NCBI RefSeq assembly: GCF_947500995.1
Contig: NZ_CANMUA010000001.1
Location: 620,001 to 684,000, forward strand
Length of the DNA stretch: 64,000 nucleotides
Direction of reading: 5' to 3'
From: an uncultured Serinicoccus sp.
GTDB lineage: Bacteria > Actinomycetota > Actinomycetes > Actinomycetales > Dermatophilaceae
In this document: one piece after another, positions 7,536-16,192 of the stretch
Layout: each line of letters begins with the position of its first letter
How positions within the stretch are numbered: the stretch's first letter is position 1
Notes under the pieces: generated by a model
What the model saw: the letters and a program-made list of their open reading frames with translations, nothing else
The model's database searches: none
What the model was told of the DNA's origin: nothing
Position numbers and translations under genes: made by a program

Positions 7536-8345
7536 TCAGCGCCCCGGGGCGCCCGGGAGGTCGTGCTGACCCAGGTGCTCGCGCGCGAAGGCGAGCGACT
7601 CCGCGAGCGCCGTCTCCCGCTCGGCCGTCTTCATCGTGCGCGTGCTCACCTCCAGGCTCACCACGCCCTGGAAGTCGGTCCGGACGAGGTGCTCCAGCAC
7701 CTCCCGGCACCGCTGGTCACCGCGCCCGGGGACGAGGTGCTCGTCGCGGAAGGACCCGAAGGAGTCACCCAGGTGCACGTGCCGCACCCGGTCGCCCAGG
7801 TCGCGCACCATGTCGAGGGCGTCCTCCCCGGCCGTGGCGGCATGGCTGATGTCGAAGGTCACGTCGCTGTAGGGGTAGTCGCGGGGGTCGGGCCCGGGGA
7901 GGTAGGCCTGCATGGCCGAGCCTCCGGTGCGCCAGGGGAACATGTTCTCGACCGCGATGGGGATGCCCCAGCGCTCCTGCCGCTGCGCCACCCCCTCGAC
8001 GAAGCCCTCGGCATACCCTCGCTGCCAGCGGAACGGGGGGTGGACGACCACGCACTGCGCCTGCACGTCGCGGGCGAGGTCGAGCGCGCGCTCGATCTTG
8101 CCCCAGGGCTCCCAGCCCCACAGCCGCTGCGCCAGCAGCAGGGTCGGCGCGTGGATCGCGCCGATCTGCAGCTCGTGCAGGGCGGCGAGCGCGCTGAGCG
8201 CCCCTGCCTCCTGCGTCACCGGGTCCGTCCACACCATGATCTCGACCCCGTCGTAACCGAGCCGTTCGGCGAGGTCGAAGGCGTAGGCGGCGTTCTCGGG
8301 GTAGACCGAGGAGGTCGACAGGTGGACCGGGATGGGGGTGCTCAT
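7536..8345 (-). CDS. Sugar phosphate isomerase/epimerase-like TIM-barrel protein
   Basis: A 269-residue xylose-isomerase-like TIM barrel (AP endonuclease 2 superfamily). Probable metal-site segments are [30 protein letters not shown] and [10 protein letters not shown]. Homologues lie between ppx/gppA and proC in mycobacteria (Rv0498 region), but the reaction is unknown. I chose ATG 8345 because it begins [20 protein letters not shown], the conserved start, and overlaps the stop of the Ppx/GppA stub by 4 bases. The open frame continues upstream, but that stretch is not family-like. Confidence 0.85.
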   Translation of the reverse strand: MSTPIPVHLSTSSVYPENAAYAFDLAERLGYDGVEIMVWTDPVTQEAGALSALAALHELQIGAIHAPTLLLAQRLWGWEPWGKIERALDLARDVQAQCVVVHPPFRWQRGYAEGFVEGVAQRQERWGIPIAVENMFPWRTGGSAMQAYLPGPDPRDYPYSDVTFDISHAATAGEDALDMVRDLGDRVRHVHLGDSFGSFRDEHLVPGRGDQRCREVLEHLVRTDFQGVVSLEVSTRTMKTAERETALAESLAFAREHLGQHDLPGAPGR

Positions 8346-8467
8346 CGGCCGAGCCCCACCGTGCGCGAGGAGTCGGGCGTCGGGTGGCCGCCGGGCCGGA
8401 CGTCCACGACCAGCAGGTGGACCGTGCTCGATCCGACGTCGACGACACCCAGGCGCATGCGGGCCAT
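8342..8467 (-). pseudogene. N-terminal stub of a Ppx/GppA phosphatase gene
   Basis: Forty-one codons: [20 protein letters not shown], then [21 protein letters not shown] and a stop. The first ~33 residues match the start of Ppx/GppA exopolyphosphatase/guanosine-pentaphosphatase proteins, including the ASKHA phosphate-1 loop [10 protein letters not shown]. The rest (about 270 residues) is missing: after SSRT the frame runs five codons into the start of the isomerase gene. In mycobacteria full-length ppx/gppA sits at this place. The simplest reading is an internal deletion that left the promoter-proximal end and fused it to the isomerase gene by an ATGA overlap. Confidence 0.7.
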
Positions 8468-8573
8468 GATGCCGCACCCACCCGGGACCGGCCCACAGGC
8501 GTGCGGCAGAACGCCGTCCGGGACGGCCCGCGGGCCGCGTCCCGGGCGCGGCGGGCCTGTCGGGACCGGCGCC

Positions 8574-8579
8574 TACCCT
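8574..8579 (+). promoter_or_regulatory. -10-like element, probable leaderless start of radA
   Basis: TACCCT followed by exactly 7 bases and the GTG start of radA, so transcription would begin at the start codon. No clear -35 was found. Confidence 0.45.
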
Positions 8580-8586
8580 GGGGGGC

Positions 8587-9993
8587 GTGGCCAAGGCGAA
8601 CAGGACGGCATACCGCTGCACGGAGTGCGGCTGGCAGGGCGTGAAGTGGGCGGGGCGGTGCCCGCAGTGCCAGGCGTGGGGCACCGTGTCCGAGAGCGGT
8701 GGGGCCGCCGCGGTCCGCACCAGCGCGGTGCGCCCCTCCCGGCCGGCCGTGCCCATCGCGACGGTGGATGCCGAGGCCGCCCAGGCGCGCCCGACCGGGG
8801 TCGGCGAGTTCGACCGCGTGCTGGGGGGTGGGCTCGTGCCGGGCGCGGTCGTGCTCATGGCGGGCGAGCCCGGCATCGGCAAGTCGACCCTGGCGCTGGA
8901 CGTCGCCGCCCGCGCGGCCCGTGAGGGCCGGTCGGTGCTCTACGTCTCCGGGGAGGAGTCCGCCGCCCAGGTCAAGCTGCGGGCCGAGCGCATCGGTGCC
9001 GTGGCCGACACCCTCTACCTCGCCTCGGAGACCGACCTCGCGACGATCCTCGGACAGCTCGAGCAGACCGACCCCGACCTGCTCGTCGTCGACTCGGTGC
9101 AGACGGTGGCGAGCGCCGAGGTCGAGGGGGCGCCCGGCAACGTGGGACAGGTGCGCGAGGTGGCCTCGGCGCTCATCCAGGCGGCCAAGACCCGCCGGAC
9201 CGCCGCCGTCCTCATCGGGCACGTCACCAAGGACGGCGGCATCGCCGGACCGCGCGTGCTGGAGCACCTCGTGGACGTCGTCGTGGCCTTCGAGGGCGAG
9301 CGGCACAGCCGGCTGCGCCTGGTGCGCGCGGTCAAGAACCGGTTCGGCCCCACCGACGAGGTGGGCTGCTTCGACCTCGGCGACTCCGGCATCTCGGGCC
9401 TCGCGGACCCCAGCAACCTCTTCCTGTCCAGCCGCGACCGCCCGGTGCCTGGCACCTGCGTGACGGTGACCCTCGAGGGCCGGCGGCCGCTGGTCGCGGA
9501 GGTGCAGGCCCTGGTCAGCGAGGCGGCCGCCGGGTCGGCCCGGCGGACGACGAGCGGGCTCGACCCGGCCCGGTTGGCGATGGTCCTCGCCGTGCTGGGG
9601 CAGCGTGGCGGGGTGCCGCTGGCCAAGGACGACTGCTACGCCGCGACCGTCGGCGGGGTGCGCCTGTCCGAGCCGGCCGCGGACCTGGCGCTGGCCCTGG
9701 CCCTCACCAGCGCCAAGGCCGACCTGGCGCTGCCGGTCGGCACGATCGCGGTGGGCGAGGTGGGCCTGTCCGGCGACCTGCGCCCGGTCACGGGTGCGCC
9801 GCGCCGGTTGGCCGAGGCCTCCCGGATCGGCTTCACCGAGGCGGTCATCCCGGTGGGCTCCCTCACCGAGGGCCGGCCACCGGCGGGGATGCGCGTGCAC
9901 GAGGTCGCGACGCTGAGCGACGCCGTCGCGCTGGTCCTCGCGGCGGCGCAGGCGAGCACCCGGGCGACCGTCACGGCCGCACCGGGTCCCTGA
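8587..9993 (+). CDS. radA: DNA repair protein RadA
   Basis: A 468-residue RecA-like DNA helicase that promotes branch migration during recombination. It has the N-terminal zinc finger C11-x2-C14...C25-x2-C28, Walker A GEPGIGKST (about 93-101), the RadA-specific KNRFG motif (250-254) and a C-terminal Lon-protease-like domain. All key motifs are present and the length is normal. The start is GTG 8587 (MAKANRTAYRCTECGW), with a -10-like hexamer 7 bases before it, suggesting leaderless mRNA. It is followed by disA, the usual actinobacterial pairing, in which RadA is functionally linked to DisA. Confidence 0.96.
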   Translation: MAKANRTAYRCTECGWQGVKWAGRCPQCQAWGTVSESGGAAAVRTSAVRPSRPAVPIATVDAEAAQARPTGVGEFDRVLGGGLVPGAVVLMAGEPGIGKSTLALDVAARAAREGRSVLYVSGEESAAQVKLRAERIGAVADTLYLASETDLATILGQLEQTDPDLLVVDSVQTVASAEVEGAPGNVGQVREVASALIQAAKTRRTAAVLIGHVTKDGGIAGPRVLEHLVDVVVAFEGERHSRLRLVRAVKNRFGPTDEVGCFDLGDSGISGLADPSNLFLSSRDRPVPGTCVTVTLEGRRPLVAEVQALVSEAAAGSARRTTSGLDPARLAMVLAVLGQRGGVPLAKDDCYAATVGGVRLSEPAADLALALALTSAKADLALPVGTIAVGEVGLSGDLRPVTGAPRRLAEASRIGFTEAVIPVGSLTEGRPPAGMRVHEVATLSDAVALVLAAAQASTRATVTAAPGP

Positions 9994-10046
9994 TCAAGAA
10001 TCCATAACGGTCTGACCGGCTCGACGGAGCGACCCCTGCTGCCGCC

Positions 10047-10052
10047 TAGGAT
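10047..10052 (+). promoter_or_regulatory. Possible -10 of the disA promoter
   Basis: TAGGAT, 61 bases before the disA ATG, would give a leader of about 54 bases that includes the AGGAGGG ribosome-binding site at 10099-10105. Confidence 0.4.
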
Positions 10053-10112
10053 CGGCCCAGTGCCCCACCGGCACGCGAGCACCGCCGGCTGCGCAACAGG
10101 AGGGAGGTGGGC

Positions 10113-11195
10113 ATGCCTGAGCGCAACGACGAGGCCCTGCTGCGCGCCACCCTGGGCGCGGTCGCGCCGGGCACCGACCTGCGTGACGGGTTGGAGCGCA
10201 TCCTGCGCGGTCGGACGGGGGCGCTCATCGTCCTGGGCAGCGACCGGACGGTCGACTCCATCAGCACCGGAGGCTTCGAGCTCGACGTCGAGTTCTCCGC
10301 GACCCGGCTGCGCGAGCTGGCCAAGATGGACGGGGGCATCGTGCTGAGCCGGGACGGCACCCGCATCGTGCGGGCAGCCACCCAGCTGGCCCCGGACCGC
10401 ACCATCGAGACCCGCGAGAGCGGCACCCGGCACCGCACCGCCGAGCGCACGGCCAAGCAGACCGGCTTCCCCGTCGTCTCGGTGAGCCAGTCCATGTCGC
10501 TCATCGCGCTCTACGTCGGCGACATCCGCCACGTCCTCGAGGACCGCAGCCAGCTGCAGGCGCAGGCCAACCAGGCGCTGCAGACGCTCGAGCGCTACCG
10601 CTCACGCCTCGACGAGGTGACCGGCACGCTGTCCGCGCTCGAGATCGAGGACCTCGTCACCGTGCGGGACCTCGCCTCGGTGCTGCAGCGGCTGGAGATG
10701 GTGCGCCGGATCAGCGCCGAGATCGAGCAGTACGTCGTCGAGCTGGGGGTGGACGGCCGGCTCATCGGTCTGCAGCTGGAGGAGATGACCGGCGGTGTCG
10801 AGCGCGAGCGCGGACTCGTCGTCCGCGACTACATCGGCGCCTCCGACGCGGGCCGGGACCCCGTGCAGGTGCAGGCGGCCCTCGGGGCGCTGGACAGCAC
10901 CGAGCTGCTGGACCTCGCGGCCGTCGCCCGGTGCCTGGGCATCACGGTCGTGGGCGACGGCATGGACCACCAGCAGCTCAGCCCGTCCGGGTACCGCCTG
11001 CTGCACCGCATCCCCCGCCTCCCCGGAGCGATCGTGGACCGGCTGGTGGCGCACTTCGGCACCTTCCAGCAGCTGCTCTCGGCCGGCCTCGAGGACCTCA
11101 TGGAGGTCGACGGCGTCGGCGAGGCCCGGGCGCGCGCGGTGCGCGAGGGGTTGTCGAGGCTCGCGGAGAGCTCGATCCTCGAGCGATACTCCTGA
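10113..11195 (+). CDS. disA: Diadenylate cyclase DisA (DNA integrity scanning protein)
   Basis: A 360-residue DisA that makes cyclic di-AMP from two ATP and scans DNA for branched structures. The DAC domain occupies about residues 1-145, a helical spine follows, and a C-terminal HhH domain is visible in LLSAGLEDLMEVDGVGEA. The RHR motif is intact (R106-H107-R108). The other active-site motif, normally D-G-A, reads D73-G74-G75 (KMDGGIVLS) here. ATG 10113 has AGGAGGG 8 bases upstream; an in-frame GTG lies at 10107. The gene follows radA and is one base from mutY, forming a genome-integrity operon. Confidence 0.95.
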   Translation: MPERNDEALLRATLGAVAPGTDLRDGLERILRGRTGALIVLGSDRTVDSISTGGFELDVEFSATRLRELAKMDGGIVLSRDGTRIVRAATQLAPDRTIETRESGTRHRTAERTAKQTGFPVVSVSQSMSLIALYVGDIRHVLEDRSQLQAQANQALQTLERYRSRLDEVTGTLSALEIEDLVTVRDLASVLQRLEMVRRISAEIEQYVVELGVDGRLIGLQLEEMTGGVERERGLVVRDYIGASDAGRDPVQVQAALGALDSTELLDLAAVARCLGITVVGDGMDHQQLSPSGYRLLHRIPRLPGAIVDRLVAHFGTFQQLLSAGLEDLMEVDGVGEARARAVREGLSRLAESSILERYS

Positions 11196-11196
11196 C

Positions 11197-12105
11197 GTGC
11201 CGGCCCCCGAGGTCCTGCACGACCGTCTGCTGCCCTGGTATGCCGTGCACCGGCGCGACCTGCCCTGGCGGGACCAGGACCGCTCGCCGTGGGGGGTCCT
11301 CGTCTCCGAGGTCATGCTGCAGCAGACGCCGGTGTCGCGGGTCCTGCCCGTGTGGGAGCGATGGATGAGCAGGTGGCCGACCCCGTCGGCCCTGGCGGAC
11401 GCGCCGACGGGCGACGCCGTGCGGGAGTGGGGCCGGCTGGGCTACCCGCGCCGCGCCCTGCGCCTGCACGCCGCCGCGACCGTCGTCCGCGACGCCCACG
11501 ACGACGAGGTGCCCGCGGACGAGGCGGTCCTGCGCACCCTGCCGGGGGTCGGCGACTACACCGCGGCGGCCGTCGCCGCCTTCGCCTTCGGGCGGCGGGC
11601 GACCGTCGTCGACACCAACGTGCGGCGGGTGCAGGCCCGCTCGGTCACCGGACTCGCCCTGCCGGCCCCGGCCCTCACCCGGGCCGAGACCTCCCTCGCC
11701 GCCCGGTTGCTGCCCCAGGACGACGCGGTGGCCGCGAGGTGGAGCGTGGCGGTCATGGAGCTGGGCGCGCTCGTCTGCACGGCCCGGGCACCGCGGTGCA
11801 CCGAGTGCCCGCTCGTCGACCTCTGCGCGTGGCGCGCGGCCGGCTCACCGGCCCCCAGCGGCCCGCCGCGTCGCGGCCAGCGCTGGACCGGCACGGACCG
11901 GCAGTGCCGGGGCACCCTCCTGCAGCTCCTGCGCGACTCCCCGGGGCCGGTCCCGGCCGAGCGGCTGCAGGCCGCCTGGCCCACGCCCGGGGCGGAGGAG
12001 CCGGAGGAGGCCGCGCGGCAGCGGGAGCGCTGCCTCGACGCGCTGGTCGCCGAGGGCCTGGTCGAGCCCCTGCCCGGCGCACGGTTCCGCCTGCCCGGTA
12101 CCTGA
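11197..12105 (+). CDS. mutY: A/G-specific adenine glycosylase
   Basis: Removes adenine mispaired with 8-oxoguanine. The 302-residue chain contains the helix-hairpin-helix LPGVGDYTAAAV (about 115-126), catalytic Glu38 in SEVMLQQT, catalytic Asp139 in VVDTNVRR, and a complete 4Fe-4S ligand set C194-x6-C201-x2-C204-x5-C210. The C-terminal substrate-discrimination domain is short and divergent, as in other actinobacterial MutY proteins. The start is GTG 11197, one base after the disA stop, implying co-translation with disA. The open frame extends upstream inside disA but does not resemble MutY there. Confidence 0.94.
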   Translation: MPAPEVLHDRLLPWYAVHRRDLPWRDQDRSPWGVLVSEVMLQQTPVSRVLPVWERWMSRWPTPSALADAPTGDAVREWGRLGYPRRALRLHAAATVVRDAHDDEVPADEAVLRTLPGVGDYTAAAVAAFAFGRRATVVDTNVRRVQARSVTGLALPAPALTRAETSLAARLLPQDDAVAARWSVAVMELGALVCTARAPRCTECPLVDLCAWRAAGSPAPSGPPRRGQRWTGTDRQCRGTLLQLLRDSPGPVPAERLQAAWPTPGAEEPEEAARQRERCLDALVAEGLVEPLPGARFRLPGT

Positions 12106-12154
12106 GCGACGCCGTCGGTGCGGGTCGCGGACCGGCGTCGGGGGGCGCCGTCGA

Positions 12155-12160
12155 TACGAT
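12155..12160 (+). promoter_or_regulatory. -10-like element, probable leaderless start of the FemX-like gene
   Basis: TACGAT followed by 7 bases and ATG 12168. The spacing supports ATG 12168 over the in-frame ATG 12159, which overlaps the hexamer. Confidence 0.5.
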
Positions 12161-12167
12161 GCCTGGC

Positions 12168-13214
12168 ATGACGCTGCGCTGGGACACCTATGAGTCGGCC
12201 GAGCAGTGGCGCGCGCGCCTGCTGCAGACGCCGGGACGTCCGTCGATGTTCCAGACCCCGGAGTTCGCCCAGGTCAAGAGCCTGACCGGGTGGACACCGA
12301 GGTATGCCGACGTCGACGGCTTCCCCCTCACCGTGCACGAGCGCCGGGCGCCCGGTTTCGGGAAGGTCTGGTACCTCCCCAAGGGGCCCGGGGTGGCGTC
12401 CGTCCAGGGCCTGGCCGCGCTGCTCCCGGACCTGCGCACGGCGGCGCACGACGCGGGGGTCCTCCTCGTCAAGATCGAGCCCGAGCTGGTCGAGTCCCCG
12501 GAGACGCTGCAGGCGCTGGAGCGCCTGGGCCTGCGGCCCGCCGGACGCATCCAGACCAACAGGTCCACCGTCGTCGTCGACGTGACCGGCACGCCGGACG
12601 AACTCATGGCACGCCTGCCGTCCAAGACCCGCAACACCGTCCGCCGCGGCCTCAAGCAGGGTGTCGTCACGGAGGCCGCGCCGTCGCAGGAGTCGACCTA
12701 CGAGCGCATGTGGGCGCTGTGGATGGAGGTGGTGCAGGACCAGGGCATCGCCCCGCGCTCCCACGAGTACCAGGTGGCGATGTGGCGCACGTTCTGCGAG
12801 GCCGGGCTCGGTCGCGTCTTCCTCGCCCAGCACGAGGCCCGGGACGTGGCCGGGGCCTTCGTCACCGTCGTCGGCGACGTCGCGTGCTACCGCGACGGTG
12901 CCAGCGTGCGCGAGCGCCCGGTCCGCGGCGCCAGCCACGCGCTGCAGTGGGAGGCGATGTGCTGGGCGCAGGAGCAGGGGGCGACCTCCTACGACATGGC
13001 GGGGACGCCGCACTCCTCGCGGGTCGACGACCGAAGCGACCCCTTCTTCGGCATCGGGGAGTTCAAGCGCAGCTTCAGCAAGGAGGTCACCGACTTCGTC
13101 GGCGCCTACGACCTCGTGCTCCGGCCGCGCCGGTATGCCGCCTGGCAGCGGGTGGGGCACCGGGTCACGGCCAAGGTGGTCTCCGGCGGCCGGCCGGGTG
13201 CGACCTTCTACTGA
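12168..13214 (+). CDS. FemX/FemAB-type lipid II aminoacyltransferase (peptidoglycan bridge)
   Basis: A 348-residue member of the FemAB/FemX family, which transfers an amino acid (Gly, Ser or Ala) from aminoacyl-tRNA to the diamino acid of lipid II. Two linked GNAT folds are expected. Family segments are SMFQTPEFAQVKSLTGW near the N-terminus, KVWYLPKGPG, RLPSKTRNTVRRGLKQGV (the acceptor region) and the C-terminal YDMAGTPHSS and FKRSFSKEVTDFVG. It converges on an ATP-grasp ligase gene with 3 bases between stop codons, and a peptidoglycan hydrolase lies beyond. The transferred amino acid cannot be read from sequence. Confidence 0.88.
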   Translation: MTLRWDTYESAEQWRARLLQTPGRPSMFQTPEFAQVKSLTGWTPRYADVDGFPLTVHERRAPGFGKVWYLPKGPGVASVQGLAALLPDLRTAAHDAGVLLVKIEPELVESPETLQALERLGLRPAGRIQTNRSTVVVDVTGTPDELMARLPSKTRNTVRRGLKQGVVTEAAPSQESTYERMWALWMEVVQDQGIAPRSHEYQVAMWRTFCEAGLGRVFLAQHEARDVAGAFVTVVGDVACYRDGASVRERPVRGASHALQWEAMCWAQEQGATSYDMAGTPHSSRVDDRSDPFFGIGEFKRSFSKEVTDFVGAYDLVLRPRRYAAWQRVGHRVTAKVVSGGRPGATFY

Positions 13215-13217
13215 GGC

Positions 13218-14507
13218 TCAGAACCCGGTCGTCGAGGGGCGGGGGTAGAACCTCGCCAGCTTCTTGGCGTGGTTGAGCCGGTTGGCCATGACGTAGGCGC
13301 GCCGCCGCCAGTTGCCGCGTTCGTAGAGCAGGGGGTGGACGACCCCGCGCCGGGCGGCCCGCAGGACGCGTCGGCGCAGGGCGCGGTCGCGCACGTAGTA
13401 GGGGAGCACGGCCGGGCTGACGATGCTGTAGAGCACCTCGTCGGTGCCACGGACCGGCTCGCGCTCCACCCCGCGGACGAGGTCGTCCACGAACGCCCCG
13501 GCGAGGTCGGCTCCGGCCGCGGTGGCGTAGAAGCTGTTGCGCCCCATGCGCGGGTTGACCTCCATGTAGTAGATCGTCCCGGTGCGCGGGTCGCGCTTGG
13601 CGTCGATGTTGGCGAAGCCCCAGTAGTCGACCGCACCGAGGATGCGCTCGGCGGCGTCCATGAGCTCGGGCATGGGTGTGGTGATCATGGCGATGGGGCT
13701 GCCGATGGTGGTGGGTTCGTGCTCGCCCAACAGGACCTGCGCCGTCGCGACCGCGGTCAGCCGGCCGGTGCGGTCGACATACCCCACGATCGAGAGCTGG
13801 TGGGTGTCGTCGCCGGGGATGTGCTCCTGCACCAGGAAGTCCTGGCGCACCCCACCGTCGACCAGGACCGTGACGAGCTCCTCCCACTCCTGCGGCGTCT
13901 GCAGGAACCACACCTTCTGCGCACCGGGGAACGTGAGGTTCTCGAAGTGCGCGCTGTTGGCCGGTTTCGCCACGACGGGGTAGGTGACGTCGACCGGCTC
14001 GGGGGTCCAGCCGGGGCGGTCGGCCTCGCCGAAGCGCACGACGGTGGTCCTCGGGGTGGGCAGTCCCAGCCGCTCGCAGAGCTGCCCGAACTGCTGCTTG
14101 TCGGCGATCTGCTCGAGGGTCTGCGGCGACATCCGGGGGAAGGCGAAGACCTCCCCCAGCTCCTCGGCGTGCTGGGCGATGAGGTCGGTGTGCGAGTCGG
14201 AGTTGCAGCACAGCAGCAACGGCACGTCCGGCTCGCGCTCGCGGGCCGCCCGCCCCTCGGCCAGCAGCGTCGCGAGCAGCTCGGCCCGCCCGGTGTTCTG
14301 CCCCGCCTCCACGGAGCGCAGGATGCGCGAGTTCGCGATCGCCCCGGACCGGCCGCGCGAGACCAGCGTCGTCTCCACGCCGTAGCTCTCGTGCAGGGCC
14401 CGGGCGAGCCCGTAGGTGCCCGGGTCGGTACCGAGGAAGACGGGCCGGAAGGCCGGTCCCGGGGCAGGCGAAGGCACGGCGGTGGCGTCCGAGGGCATAC
14501 CGCGCAT
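13218..14507 (-). CDS. ATP-grasp carboxylate-amine ligase (D-aspartate ligase-like)
   Basis: A 429-residue ATP-grasp enzyme related to COG3919 carboxylate-amine ligases, which include the D-aspartate ligase of Enterococcus faecium that adds D-Asp to the stem-peptide lysine. The ATP-grasp lysine strands (KQQFGQLCERLGLPTPRTT and YPVVAKPANSAHFE), the glycine-rich loop region and the metal-binding end YYMEVNPRMGRNSFYATAAG are intact. The C-terminal ~80 residues are basic (ALRRRVLRAARRG) and may contact the membrane. With a FemX-type transferase three bases away, a role in completing the interpeptide bridge with a D-amino dicarboxylic acid is likely (inference). Start ATG 14507; alternative ATG 14498. 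Confidence 0.8.
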   Translation of the reverse strand: MRGMPSDATAVPSPAPGPAFRPVFLGTDPGTYGLARALHESYGVETTLVSRGRSGAIANSRILRSVEAGQNTGRAELLATLLAEGRAAREREPDVPLLLCCNSDSHTDLIAQHAEELGEVFAFPRMSPQTLEQIADKQQFGQLCERLGLPTPRTTVVRFGEADRPGWTPEPVDVTYPVVAKPANSAHFENLTFPGAQKVWFLQTPQEWEELVTVLVDGGVRQDFLVQEHIPGDDTHQLSIVGYVDRTGRLTAVATAQVLLGEHEPTTIGSPIAMITTPMPELMDAAERILGAVDYWGFANIDAKRDPRTGTIYYMEVNPRMGRNSFYATAAGADLAGAFVDDLVRGVEREPVRGTDEVLYSIVSPAVLPYYVRDRALRRRVLRAARRGVVHPLLYERGNWRRRAYVMANRLNHAKKLARFYPRPSTTGF

Positions 14508-14548
14508 GCTACGTCACCGGCTGCCGCCGGCCGGGGCGTAGCGGGGCG

Positions 14549-16018
14549 TCAGTTGACCCCGGTGACCCGCCCGTAGCCGGAGACCCCGCTGAAGATCGCG
14601 CGGTACTGCGTGGGGACGCCGGGCCGGCCGGTGTCGTACATCATGCCGTCGCCGGCGTAGATGCCCACGTGGTAGGCCGGCGAGCCGAAGAAGACGAGGT
14701 CACCCGGCTGCGGGTTGCTCACCGGCGTGGTGGCCGCCTGCTGCTGCGACGAGGTCCGCGGGATGGTCAGGCCCACCTCGGCGAACACGTACTTCGTGTA
14801 GCCGGAGCAGTCGAAGCCCTCCTGCGGGCTGTTGCCGCCGTACTTGTACGGCGTCCCGATGTACTGGGCCGCGGTGTTGAGGATGAGCTGGCGCAGCTGG
14901 CTGGGGGCCGGGGCCGGAGCAGGTGCCGGGGCTGGAGCGGGCGCTGCCCCACCGGGGTCGCTGGACGTGAGGACCGACTCGGCCATGTAGCGCGAGCCGG
15001 ACATCTTCAGCCAGCCGTTGCTCGTGATCGTGCCGGTCACCTTGGTGCCGCGGGCCTGGCTGCCGACGATGGAGTAGGACGTGGACGGCCCCGACCGCAC
15101 GTTGGCCAGGGAGGCGCTCACCCACCGGGTGACCTGGCCTGGCGAGGGGTCCGGCTGCTCGCCGCCGCCACCGCCCCCGCCACCGGGGTCGGTGCCGGTG
15201 AGGATGGTCCGGGAGATGTACTTGCCGCCACCGATGTTCAGCCAGCCGTTGCTCGTCCACGTGCCCTGGACGCGGGTGCCCTTGCGCATCGTCGTCACCA
15301 CGGAGTGCCCGAGTCCGGGGCCGGAACGCACGTTGCCGATCGAGGCGTCCATCCACTGCGTCACCCGGGTCGGTGAGGGGTCCGGCTGCTCGCCGCCACC
15401 GCCACCTCCCCCGGGGTTGGTCCCGGTGAGGATGGTGCCGGAGATGTACTTGCCGCCGCCGATGTTCAGCCAGCCGTTGCTGGTCCAGGAACCCTCGACC
15501 TTGGTGCCCTTGCGCATGGTCGTCACCACCGGGTGACCCAGGCCGGGACCGGAGCGCACGTTGCCGACCGAGGCCTCCATCCACTGCGTCACGCCGCGGG
15601 GGGCCGGGTCCGGCCGCTCGCCGCCACCACCGCCGCCACCGACCCGCGTGAGGTTCCATGCGGCGACGAAGCGGTTCGGGGCGATCTTGAGCCAGTTGTT
15701 GGAGGTCAGCGTGCCGGTGAGCTCTGCGCCGCGACGGTATCCCCCGACGACGCCGTAGGAGGTCGACGGGCCGCTGCGCACGTTGACCCCCGCAGCGACG
15801 TCCACCCGCATGGTGACGGTGCTCGTCGGCGCCGGGGTGGGCAGGATGCGCGGCGTGGTCACCGGGGTGGTGGGCGTGCTGGGCAGCAGCGGCTGCTGCG
15901 GCAGCTGGGGGGTACCGGACGGGGCGGCCTGCGCGGCAGGCGCCAGGGTCACCACGGGTGCCGCCGCGGCGGTGACGGCGATCATGGCGCGGGACAGGCG
16001 GCGAGGGCTCAGGGTCAT
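14549..16018 (-). CDS. Secreted SH3b/NlpC-P60 peptidoglycan endopeptidase
   Basis: A 489-residue secreted hydrolase. The signal peptide is about residues 1-32 (RAMIAVTAAAAPVVTLAPAA). Four bacterial SH3 repeats follow, each containing a version of NVRSGPS/G...GTxxxGxxxxNGWL(K/N)I and separated by poly-Gly plus E/D-Q/R-P-D-P linkers. Then come an Ala-Pro spacer and the C-terminal NlpC/P60 domain with catalytic Cys in EGFDCSGYTKYVF and His in AYHVGIYAGD. It should cleave stem-peptide bonds in the wall. Repeats 2 and 3 are nearly identical, suggesting recent duplication. Start ATG 16018 precedes the signal peptide; a Crp-type site lies about 175 bases upstream. Confidence 0.92.
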   Translation of the reverse strand: MTLSPRRLSRAMIAVTAAAAPVVTLAPAAQAAPSGTPQLPQQPLLPSTPTTPVTTPRILPTPAPTSTVTMRVDVAAGVNVRSGPSTSYGVVGGYRRGAELTGTLTSNNWLKIAPNRFVAAWNLTRVGGGGGGGERPDPAPRGVTQWMEASVGNVRSGPGLGHPVVTTMRKGTKVEGSWTSNGWLNIGGGKYISGTILTGTNPGGGGGGGEQPDPSPTRVTQWMDASIGNVRSGPGLGHSVVTTMRKGTRVQGTWTSNGWLNIGGGKYISRTILTGTDPGGGGGGGGEQPDPSPGQVTRWVSASLANVRSGPSTSYSIVGSQARGTKVTGTITSNGWLKMSGSRYMAESVLTSSDPGGAAPAPAPAPAPAPAPSQLRQLILNTAAQYIGTPYKYGGNSPQEGFDCSGYTKYVFAEVGLTIPRTSSQQQAATTPVSNPQPGDLVFFGSPAYHVGIYAGDGMMYDTGRPGVPTQYRAIFSGVSGYGRVTGVN

Positions 16019-16192
16019 CGGGGATCCATACGTGTGGTGGGACAGGCAGGAGGCGTCCGTCGCCGGACGAAGGGGTGCTGCGGGACGACCCGCGTGCGGG
16101 CCGAGAGCAGTGAAACCCACCCGCGCAGGGCCGCGCAACCCCTCCGGAGCAGGTCGGAGTACGTTTGGCGGGGGCACCACAAGCGTGTAACT
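16019..16192 (-). other. Long 5' leader of the NlpC/P60 gene
   Basis: About 170 bases without a gene between the Crp-type site and the start codon. It can form several G+C-rich stems (for example CGTCCGGCGACGGACG). Actinobacterial genes of this class often carry a ydaO (cyclic di-AMP) riboswitch, and disA is nearby, but I could not match the conserved riboswitch core. Confidence 0.3.

Noticed and set aside
14960-15660. DNA-level tandem repeat array in the NlpC/P60 gene
   Set aside because: The near-identical stretches encode SH3b protein domains with glycine linkers and are explained by domain duplication.
16019-16190. Cyclic di-AMP (ydaO) riboswitch in the leader of the NlpC/P60 gene
   Set aside because: Context is right, but I could not find the conserved core segments of the ydaO class on the minus strand; reported only as a long leader.
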